From Gemmatimonadota bacterium (lineage in GTDB: Bacteria > Gemmatimonadota > Gemmatimonadetes > Gemmatimonadales > Gemmatimonadaceae), in assembly GCA_016719105.1 (NCBI GenBank), contig JADKAQ010000023.1, positions 86,783-150,782 on the forward strand: a DNA stretch of 64,000 bases. The letters are read 5' to 3'. Under the pieces are notes generated by a model, which made no database searches, was not told where the DNA came from, and was given only the letters and a program-made list of their open reading frames with translations. Numbering within the stretch: position 1 is the first letter of the stretch; each line of letters begins with the position of its first letter. The position numbers and the translations under genes were made by a program. Shown piece after piece: positions 16,665-23,689 of the stretch.

Positions 16665-16744
16665 GTCGACGACCGAGCGAACGACCGAGCGATCGACCGA
16701 GCGAACGACCGAACCAACGACCGAGCTGACGACTGAGCCAACGA
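16661..16744 (+). repeat. 12-bp tandem repeat spanning the lutC stop codon, seven copies
   Basis: Seven contiguous 12-bp units with consensus CCGAGCGAACGA begin at 16661, 16673, 16685, 16697, 16709, 16721 and 16733. The first carries the lutC stop codon; the twelve bases before it also match in part. It has no spacers. It lies in the 113-bp gap between the convergent lutC and dehydratase genes. Confidence 0.9.
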
Positions 16745-16777
16745 CGCCGTCGTCCTGCCGGTGGTGTGCGCGGCGCC

Positions 16778-17767
16778 TTACAACAGGGCCTTGAGCCGAT
16801 CCAGGTCGACGTTCCCGCCGCAGACAATCGGGACGACCGTTGCATCTGGCGACAGCCGCAGCCGCTCGGTGAGCAGCGGGACGAGGGCGGCGGCGCCTGC
16901 CGCTTCGGGGAGGAGCTTGCAGCGCTCCATCAGCACCTTCATGGCGTCGACGATCTCCTCGTCAGGCACCACGAACCATTCGTCGACAAAGGCCTGGCAG
17001 TGCGCGAGGTTGCGCGTCCCGGCAAAGGGGGCGGCGAGCCCATCGGCGATCGTGGTGAGCACCGGCAAACGCTGCGGCGAGCCGGCCGCGAGCGAGCGCG
17101 TCATGACGTCGCCGCCCGTGGGTTCGACACCAATCACGCGCACGGATGGGCGCAGCTGCTTGATGGCGGCGGCCACGCCGGAGATGAGGCCACCTCCCCC
17201 GCAGGCGACGATGACGACGCCCACGTCGGGGACCTGCGCGAGGATCTCGAGCCCCACCGTCCCCTGGCCGGCGATCACGCGCGGGTCGTCGAACGGATGA
17301 ATGAGCGTGAGTCCGCGCTCGCGTTGCAGCTCAAGGGCGGTCGCCAGGAGGTCGCCCGACGTCTGGATCACGTCGCCGCCGTAGCCCTTGGTCGCCGCCA
17401 CCTTGGACGGCACCGCGGTTGCCGGCATGACGATGGTCGCGTGCACGCCGAACTGCGCGGCTCCCCACGCCAGGGCCTGCGCGTGGTTCCCGGCCGACAG
17501 CGAGATCACGCCGCGCCCTCGCTCGTCAGGCGTGAGCTGCCGCAGCGTGTTGATCACGCCACGCACCTTGAACGATCCGGTCTTCTGGAAGAGTTCGAGC
17601 TTGAGCACCACGCGCGCCCCCGCTCGGCTCCCCAGGTAGGTCGACGTCGAGACCGGGGTGAGGTGCACGTAGGGGGCGATGGCCCCTTGAGCCTCGCGAA
17701 TGGCGTCGAGCGTGACGAGCGACGCGGCCGGTGGGCCCGAGGCGGGGGATGGGGAGGGGGAGGTCAT
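16778..17767 (-). CDS. Threonine dehydratase / serine racemase-like PLP enzyme
   Basis: The 329-residue fold type II PLP enzyme has the lysine motif TGSFKVRGV near residue 64, SAGNHAQALAWGA near 92, CGGGGLISG near 190, and a C-terminal CGGNVDL segment that matches the threonine ammonia-lyase family closely. It likely makes 2-oxobutanoate from threonine, or acts on serine. As with its paralogue at 3015-4010, no ACT domain is present. This copy resembles the classical threonine dehydratase core more closely. With ilvE at 33618 it could feed isoleucine synthesis, or it could serve catabolism. The start is ATG at 17767; no Shine-Dalgarno stands out. Confidence 0.85.
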   Translation of the reverse strand: MTSPSPSPASGPPAASLVTLDAIREAQGAIAPYVHLTPVSTSTYLGSRAGARVVLKLELFQKTGSFKVRGVINTLRQLTPDERGRGVISLSAGNHAQALAWGAAQFGVHATIVMPATAVPSKVAATKGYGGDVIQTSGDLLATALELQRERGLTLIHPFDDPRVIAGQGTVGLEILAQVPDVGVVIVACGGGGLISGVAAAIKQLRPSVRVIGVEPTGGDVMTRSLAAGSPQRLPVLTTIADGLAAPFAGTRNLAHCQAFVDEWFVVPDEEIVDAMKVLMERCKLLPEAAGAAALVPLLTERLRLSPDATVVPIVCGGNVDLDRLKALL

Positions 17768-18173
17768 GCCGCGAATCTACGCGGCGCTACGGCCTGAAGA
17801 AGACGTCGGCCGTGATGGTCTTGTCGCTCGTCAGGCGCACGCCCACGCCCACGAGCGCGGCGATGGGAATCAGAGGACCAGGAGGGGGAGGGGGAGCGCG
17901 TGGCGTACATCTCGGTCACCTGCCGCAAGAGTCAACGCGCGGAAACGTATGTTGTCAGGTGCCTCGGGCCGAGACACGGGTCGGAGGCAGGGGTCCGAGA
18001 CACCCGTTCGGGCAATGCGCGGCCTCGCGGCTTTCCGCCCCGACGGGTGGAGCGATGGCAGGGCGCGACCAAGTCGGGGGGCGGGCAACGCGCCGCATCC
18101 CATGACCTGACGGGAGCTTGCCGCGTCTTCACCTTGAGGACCGGGAGGCGCCCCCCTAGCTTCTCCCCTCCAT
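17768..18173. other. Intergenic region with a possible gene relic
   Basis: No intact gene is supported in these 406 bp. On the minus strand at about 17788-17872 a short frame reads IPIAALVGVGVRLTSDK and ends FFRP before a TAG. Alternation of polar and hydrophobic residues and a near-terminal Phe-Phe suggest the last strand of an outer-membrane barrel, but nothing upstream continues it. It may be a relic or chance. Confidence 0.3.
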
Positions 18174-18245
18174 GGCGCCGTAGCCAAGTGGTAAGGCAGC
18201 GGTCTGCAAAACCGCTATTCGCCGGTTCGATTCCGGCCGGCGCCT
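18174..18245 (+). tRNA. tRNA-Cys (anticodon GCA)
   Basis: The cloverleaf folds cleanly. The acceptor stem is GGCGCCG with CGGCGCC. The anticodon stem GCGGT/ACCGC encloses the loop CTGCAAA, giving anticodon GCA at 18206-18208. The T-stem GCCGG/CCGGC encloses TTCGATT. The discriminator is U and no CCA is encoded. Confidence 0.95.
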
Positions 18246-18406
18246 CTCTCGTTCTCCGCGCGTCTCGTGGCCTCGCCACGGGACGCGCGCTGGTTTGTGG
18301 GCGCCGCCGCGCCTCGTCGCCAATGCGGCCACCATGGCCAGCGGGGCGGTCGAGGCGAGCTGCGTGGTCGAGGTGGAGCCGACCCGGACGTCGCTAGCTT
18401 CCCCGC

Positions 18407-19471
18407 ATGTCGCACGCCCTTACCCTCCGCGCAGGTCCCGACGCCCTCCGCCTCGTACGAGAGCGCGGATTGCGGGCGCAGGACATCGACATTCTCCCCG
18501 GGGCATCCGGGGGGGCCAAGTGGCTCGCCCTGGCGGGGCTCGATCGCTACTTGTTCGGGACGCTGCTGGCCGAACCGCGGACCCGTCCGCTCCACCTGAT
18601 CGGATCGTCCATCGGCAGCTGGCGCATGGCCTGCCTCGCGCAGCGCGATCCGGTGGCGGCGCTCGCGCGCGGGCATCATGCCTACATCTACGAACAGCGC
18701 TACAGTCCCAAGCCGTCGACGGCCGAGGTGACGCGCGTCCTCAACCGGGCGCTCGACCTCATCCTCGGTCCCACTGGGGTCGACGAGATCCTGACGCATC
18801 CCTGGGCGCGCGTGCACATCATCACCGCCGAGGGGCGCGGGCTCGCGGCCAGCGAACGGCGCTTGCTGCTGACGGCGGGGATCGCGCTCGCGGCGGCGGG
18901 GAACCTCGTCAGCCGCAAGTCGCTGGCGCTGCAGATGCGGCGGTTCATCTTCCACACGGCTGGCGATGCGACCCCCTTTCGCACCCTGTCCGACCTCCCG
19001 ACGGAGCACCGGGCGCTGACGCGCGAGAACCTGCGCGCCGCGTTGCTCGCGTCCGGGTCGATCCCGCTCCTGATGGATGCCGTGAAGATTCCCGGCACGC
19101 CGCGTGGGGTGCACTGGGACGGCGGCGTGCTCGACTACCATCTGGACCTCGACTTTGGTCCGGGCGAGGGGCTCGTGCTCTACCCGCACTTCTACAGCCA
19201 CGTCGTCCCGGGGTGGTTCGACAAGTCGCTGACGTGGCGACGCGCTCGCGGCGACAACTTTCGCCGCGCCCTGCTCATCGCCCCGTCCGACGACTTCGTG
19301 CGCACGCTCCCGCGCGGCAAGATCCCCGACCGGAAGGACTTCTACGCCATGGACGAGGCGACGCGCCTGCGCACGTGGCAGCGCGTGGTGGACGAGAGCG
19401 TCCGCCTGGGCGACGAGCTCGCCGAGTTGCAGGTGACGGGCCGCCTCGCCGGTCGACTCGAGCCGTGGTGA
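18407..19471 (+). CDS. Patatin-like phospholipase family protein
   Basis: The 354-residue product has the patatin features in order: an oxyanion glycine run GASGGAKW near residue 32, the nucleophile elbow GSSIGSW near 67 (Ser catalytic), and the Asp of the catalytic dyad in WDGGVLDYH near 240. No signal peptide or membrane segment is visible, so it is likely a cytoplasmic lipid acyl hydrolase. The start is the ATG at 18407, which leaves the usual short N-terminus before the first strand. It stands alone, followed by a hairpin shared with the convergent M28 peptidase gene. The lipid substrate is unknown. Confidence 0.85.
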   Translation: MSHALTLRAGPDALRLVRERGLRAQDIDILPGASGGAKWLALAGLDRYLFGTLLAEPRTRPLHLIGSSIGSWRMACLAQRDPVAALARGHHAYIYEQRYSPKPSTAEVTRVLNRALDLILGPTGVDEILTHPWARVHIITAEGRGLAASERRLLLTAGIALAAAGNLVSRKSLALQMRRFIFHTAGDATPFRTLSDLPTEHRALTRENLRAALLASGSIPLLMDAVKIPGTPRGVHWDGGVLDYHLDLDFGPGEGLVLYPHFYSHVVPGWFDKSLTWRRARGDNFRRALLIAPSDDFVRTLPRGKIPDRKDFYAMDEATRLRTWQRVVDESVRLGDELAELQVTGRLAGRLEPW

Positions 19472-19499
19472 CCCAGCGGGCGCCACTCCGCGCGATAGG

Positions 19500-19525
19500 C
19501 GAACGGCGCCGTCAGGCGCCGTTCG
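19500..19525. terminator. Bidirectional hairpin between patatin and M28 genes
   Basis: CGAACGGCGCC and GGCGCCGTTCG form a perfect 11-bp stem with a GTCA loop, 28 bp beyond each of the two convergent stop codons. There is no strong T-run. Confidence 0.7.
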
Positions 19526-19552
19526 ACCGTCCGCCTGGAGTCTCCCGGCTGC

Positions 19553-20773
19553 CTAACGCTTGACCTTCACTCCCGCCAGCTGCCCCAGCGCCCCCAACGT
19601 GGTCTGCGCGGCGTTGAGTCCCAGCCGGAAGTCCTTGTCGCTGAAGGTGGCATAGGTGTCGGTCGGCTGGTGCCAGTGCGGGTTCCAGCCGTTGCCGGTG
19701 TGCGCCCCGCGCTCGTTCTCCCGCAGCGAGATGGCCGGGATGAGGTCCTGGAACGGCCCGGAGTCGGTGTTGGTCATGTGCGGCCCGACGGTGGCCGGGT
19801 AGTCGGTCGCGTACTTCTCGTTGGCGGCGTGGAACAGCCAGGCCAGCTCCGCCGACTGCTTCGCCATCTTCGAGTTGGACTGGAACTCGACGTTGACGTC
19901 GGCTTCGGGGCGCTGCTCGGGATTGAGCGTGCCGTCGGCGCGCGGCATCCCGTGGTCCCACAGCATCATGTCGTGCTGGATCATCCCCAGCCACTTGGGC
20001 TCGGGGTACTTCCCCGAACCCGCCGGCTCCTCCTTCCCCTGCAGCGCCTGACGCTGGGCGACGTACGCGCGCGCCCCGTTGAGCCCCGTCTCCTCGTTGT
20101 TCCAGAGGGCGAAGCGAATCGTGCGCTCGGTGGTGACGCCGGGCATGGAGAAGATGCGCGCCAACTCCATCACGAGTGCGGTCCCCGAGCCGTCGTCGTT
20201 GGCGGCCTCGCCCCAGCCGATCCCGTCCATGTGCGCGCCCACGATGTACATCTCGTCGGGACGCGTGCTCCCCACCTTGGTGCAGTAGACGTTTTGTCTC
20301 GCCCCCGGCGTGCTCGCCTCGGCGTTGAGCGCCCGCAGGCGCGGGTCGGGCTGCGCGAGCGAATCGGTATTGACCCCCGTGCGCGCCCGGTTGCCGCGCA
20401 GGCGTGATCCACCCGCCCCCACCCTCGGCGCCCCTCCCGGTCGCTGCCCCGCTCCCGCCACGGCCGGCCGCGGCTGCGCCGGCGGCGGATTGAATTCGTA
20501 CGTGAGCCGCTCGGGGCTACAGCCGTAGCTCTTGAGCTGGGCCTCGATCCAATCGAGGGCCTGCCGATTGCGCGCGGTCCCCTGGCGCCGGTCGCCGAAC
20601 GCCGTGAGTCCCTTGATGGTGGCCTTGTAACGCTCGAGATCGAGCTGGCCGACCAGCGTGGCGATGGGATCGGCGGAGTCGGCCGGGGCGGGCTGCTGCG
20701 CGGCGACTGGAGTGCTGGAGGCGGAGGCGACGGCGAGCAGCGCCGACGTGGTGACGAAGCGGGCGAGGCGCAT
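19553..20773 (-). CDS. Secreted M28-family zinc aminopeptidase
   Basis: The 406-residue protein starts with a signal peptide (MRLARFVTTSALLAVASAS, cleavage near VAAQQ). Its M28 core has ligands in GAHMDGIGWGEAANDDGSG (His and Asp, near residues 195-210), NNEETGLNGARAYV near 240 (catalytic Glu-Glu), an Asp in NTDSGPFQDL near 345 and a final His near HWHQPTD. M28 enzymes remove N-terminal amino acids from peptides outside the cytoplasm. The ATG at 20773 is preferred over an upstream TTG at 20800 because it begins the signal peptide. The TAG stop lies within a CCTAACG copy (19552-19558). Confidence 0.87.
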   Translation of the reverse strand: MRLARFVTTSALLAVASASSTPVAAQQPAPADSADPIATLVGQLDLERYKATIKGLTAFGDRRQGTARNRQALDWIEAQLKSYGCSPERLTYEFNPPPAQPRPAVAGAGQRPGGAPRVGAGGSRLRGNRARTGVNTDSLAQPDPRLRALNAEASTPGARQNVYCTKVGSTRPDEMYIVGAHMDGIGWGEAANDDGSGTALVMELARIFSMPGVTTERTIRFALWNNEETGLNGARAYVAQRQALQGKEEPAGSGKYPEPKWLGMIQHDMMLWDHGMPRADGTLNPEQRPEADVNVEFQSNSKMAKQSAELAWLFHAANEKYATDYPATVGPHMTNTDSGPFQDLIPAISLRENERGAHTGNGWNPHWHQPTDTYATFSDKDFRLGLNAAQTTLGALGQLAGVKVKR

Positions 20774-20900
20774 CAGGGGGCGGAGCAGGAGGGAGAGCAA
20801 GGACCCGGTCGACTACGAGGGAGAGGGGCAGAGCGCTGACGGCGCAGCGACGTGACGGAAGCTGCGCGCGTGAACGTCGCGGCGTGAGCACCGCGCGCCA

Positions 20901-20955
20901 CACCGCGGCTACCCCGCGGCTACCCCGCGGCTACCGCGCGGCTACCCCGCGCGCG
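20901..20955 (-). repeat. 11-bp tandem repeat ending at a stop codon, five copies
   Basis: Five units with consensus CCCCGCGGCTA begin at 20901, 20912, 20923, 20934 and 20945; the last is degenerate. The array ends immediately next to the TGA (20958-20956) of the minus-strand membrane protein gene. It has no spacers. Confidence 0.85.
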
Positions 20956-21354
20956 TCACCGTCGCGGAAGCGGCGTGTTGCTCCCGAAGCTCGCGTAGGC
21001 CAGCAGGAGCCCAGGGACGATGAAGACCGCGTAGAAGGGATTGCCGCCACTGACCGCCATCGCCCCCGCGCCGAAGGCGACGTAGATGACGGCGATGATG
21101 CGAAGCGGGGCGAGCGAGTGCGCCTCGCCCTTCGCGACGCGACTCAGCATCCAGAGTGCCGTCGCCCCGAAGGCCAGCATGCAGACGCCGCCGAAGACCC
21201 ACCCGATCCCCAAGCCGAGCACGAGGTCGGCGGGCGCGTTCGTCTCGGCAAGGCGCCCACGCATGACCGGCCAGCCCAGGACCGAGTGCGCGCCGCTGCT
21301 CGCGGTGATGACGATGGCGGCGACGAAGCCGGCGATGATGCGAAGCTTGGTCAT
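20956..21354 (-). CDS. Small four-helix membrane protein of unknown function
   Basis: This 132-residue protein has four hydrophobic segments, near residues 5-22, 45-68, 84-104 and 106-124, and ends in a basic PLPRR tail. No cysteines, charged pore residues or known motifs allow a function to be named. ATG start at 21354. It lies between the M28 gene and the second Ig-repeat lipoprotein on the same strand, separated from both by more than 130 bp. A tandem repeat adjoins its stop codon. It could be an accessory subunit or an inner-membrane stress protein, but I cannot support a choice. Confidence 0.65.
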   Translation of the reverse strand: MTKLRIIAGFVAAIVITASSGAHSVLGWPVMRGRLAETNAPADLVLGLGIGWVFGGVCMLAFGATALWMLSRVAKGEAHSLAPLRIIAVIYVAFGAGAMAVSGGNPFYAVFIVPGLLLAYASFGSNTPLPRR

Positions 21355-21494
21355 GCAGAGGGCACGGGAGGTGGGAGGGGGCGCGCGCGGTGGTGGGGGC
21401 CGACGCCAGCGCCGGCACTACGCTACCGCACAACACGGCGAGAGCAAGTCCCCCGCTCGCGCCGTGCCGCGCCCGCCGTCCCGCGGGCCGGTGC

Positions 21495-23453
21495 CTAACG
21501 CACGTTCAGCGTCATCACCACCTGCCGCGTGATCCCGCCGCTCGTCCCCCGCAGAATCAGGACGTGCGGCCCGGGCGTGATATTCGGGCTGGCGTAAACG
21601 TCGACCTGCACGCCGTTCCCGGTGGTGCTCGCCGGGGAGAAGTTGACGGCGTAGTTCCCCGGATTGTCGGTGATGGCCGTGAGCGAGACGGCGCCGGTAA
21701 AGCCGCCACTGCGCACGATATCGAGCGCGAGAGGGGTGAACACCCCCCGCGTGATCACGAGGTCGCTCGGCGTTGGAGCGAGTGCGAAGTCGGGGGTGGT
21801 GGCGGCGACGACATTCACCGTCGCCACGGCGGTGGGCGGCGAGGCGCCCAGGGCGACCGAGACCACCACCGGCCAGTTGCCAACCAATCCCCCCAGTACC
21901 TGCAGCGTGGCGGTGTCGCCCGTCGTGAAGTTGGGGGTGATCCACGCCCTGCCCCCCGGTGGGAACGTGGCCACGCGCAACTCGACGCGCGTCCCCACCG
22001 CCACGCCGGTCCTCGTCAGGCGCACGGGAATCGCGACCAGGCCGCCCGAGGCGATCGTGACCGTGGGGGTGAGAAGCTGGATCGCGATGCTGCTCGTGGG
22101 GGGGGCCGGCACCACCAGCGTGAGCGGCGCGGTTCGCGTGAGCGAGCCCGCGGTGCCGCGCACGGTGAGCGGATAGCTCCCCGGCGACGCGGAGGCGCCG
22201 ACGGCCAGCGTCACGGTGCTCGTGGAGCCCGTGGCGCTCGCCGGATTGGCTGCGGCCGTCACCCCGGCGGGGAGTCCCACGACGTCGAGCGTCACGGCAC
22301 CGGGATTCCCCGTTCGTTGCAGGGTGACGGTGGCCTGTCCGCTCGCCCCCGGCGCCACGCTGAGCGAGGCGGGCGCCACCGACATCGAGAAGTCGGCGGG
22401 GGTCGCGACGGTGAGCGTGACGGTGGCCTGCCTGACGAGTGCCCCGGCGGTCCCGGTCACCACGATGGGGTAGCTCCCGTCTGGCGTCGACGCGCTGGTC
22501 CCGACCGTCAGCTGTGCGGTCGTCCCCGTGACGCTGCTCGGGGTGAAGGTGGCCGTCGCCCCTGCGGGCAGTCCCGACGCGGCGAGTGCAATGTTCCCGA
22601 GCCCGGGCGCCGAGCGCGTGAGGGTGAGGTCGAACGAGCTGCTTCCGCCAGGCGCAACCGTCGCAGCGGCCGGCGTGGCCAGCATGCTGAAGTCTGGCGG
22701 AACCGGCGCCGCCACCACGTTCAGCACCCAGTTGACCGTGTCGGCGCTCTCGCCGGAGGTGGCCAGGGTGCGCACCAGGTAGCGCCCGGTCGTCGCGTTG
22801 GCAGGGACATCGAGCCGCAATAGCGTGCTGGAGGCCGACGTGGTCGAGGGCGTGAAGACGACCCCTGTGCCGGCGGGGACGGTTGCCGCATCGACCGAGA
22901 AGGTCACCCCACCAACAAACCCCGTGGCGCGCGTGAGCCCGATCGCGACGTCGCTCCCGCTCCCCACGGTCACGCTCTGCGAGTTGGGGCTCAGGAGCCG
23001 AAACGGACGTAGCACTTCGCCGGTGACCGGCGTGCGGCCGACGGCGGCTGCGCTTCCGCCAATTCCGGTGGCCACGACGTCGAAGGTGAAGAGGCCGGGG
23101 GCCGCCTTGGGGGTGGCCCCCAGCGTCAGCGTCGAGGTGCCGTTGCCGGTGACCGTCGGGGGATTGAAGTCGGCGAGTACACCGGATGGGAGCGCCCCAC
23201 CGAGGGAGAGCGCCGCCCCCGCGGGGCCCCCGGCGACGGTGATCGCGATCGTTGCCGTCACGACGGCGCCCGGGAGCACGTCGATCCGGGCGGGCGTGGC
23301 CGCCACCGTCACACTCGGCGCGACCGTGATCTGCTGCTCCGTTTTCGCGTCACAGCCACCTGGGGAGAAGATGCAGAAAAGGAAGCAGCCGTTCGACGAC
23401 AGTGCGATGACGGCGATGGCGGCGCTGCGCGCCACGCGACGAACGAGGGACAT
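21495..23453 (-). CDS. Lipoprotein made of six Ig-like repeats
   Basis: The 652-residue product starts at an ATG preceded by CAGGAG. It has a short signal ending in a lipobox (ALSSNGC), then a cysteine-containing linker FLFCIFSPGGCD. Six tandem domains of about 100 residues run to the C-terminus. Each has the pattern of an S/A-V-APG or T-V-GSG start, a central G-A/P-V-T-L-D strand, an LPAGV-like turn and a closing strand ending before DFSM or DFAL. It is clearly related to the N-terminal repeats of the 4146-6677 protein but has no C-terminal domain. A surface stalk or binding scaffold is likely. The TAG stop lies in a CCTAACG motif. It is divergent from the TPR-CHAT gene. Confidence 0.78.
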   Translation of the reverse strand: MSLVRRVARSAAIAVIALSSNGCFLFCIFSPGGCDAKTEQQITVAPSVTVAATPARIDVLPGAVVTATIAITVAGGPAGAALSLGGALPSGVLADFNPPTVTGNGTSTLTLGATPKAAPGLFTFDVVATGIGGSAAAVGRTPVTGEVLRPFRLLSPNSQSVTVGSGSDVAIGLTRATGFVGGVTFSVDAATVPAGTGVVFTPSTTSASSTLLRLDVPANATTGRYLVRTLATSGESADTVNWVLNVVAAPVPPDFSMLATPAAATVAPGGSSSFDLTLTRSAPGLGNIALAASGLPAGATATFTPSSVTGTTAQLTVGTSASTPDGSYPIVVTGTAGALVRQATVTLTVATPADFSMSVAPASLSVAPGASGQATVTLQRTGNPGAVTLDVVGLPAGVTAAANPASATGSTSTVTLAVGASASPGSYPLTVRGTAGSLTRTAPLTLVVPAPPTSSIAIQLLTPTVTIASGGLVAIPVRLTRTGVAVGTRVELRVATFPPGGRAWITPNFTTGDTATLQVLGGLVGNWPVVVSVALGASPPTAVATVNVVAATTPDFALAPTPSDLVITRGVFTPLALDIVRSGGFTGAVSLTAITDNPGNYAVNFSPASTTGNGVQVDVYASPNITPGPHVLILRGTSGGITRQVVMTLNVR

Positions 23454-23689
23454 GCGAAATGCTCCTGACGGCGACTGGGATATGGCGGGCGTGCCGGCGC
23501 CTCGCCGAGGCTCCACCTTCGCTACACGTCGCAAAGGCGGCGGGCGTCTCACTCGTCCGGTGCCGGCGTCACGACTCCGGGGCATCCGGATCGAAGGACT
23601 GCGGCGCGCTCGAACGTCTGCGCGACCAGGACTGGCGGCCCCATCGGAGCAGCGGTTGTGTCGACGGGCGACCGCGGTAGCTTGGCCGG

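Noticed and set aside
17870..18187. 105-codon minus-strand frame
   Set aside because: It runs through the first bases of the tRNA gene, has no ribosome site and a low-complexity composition.
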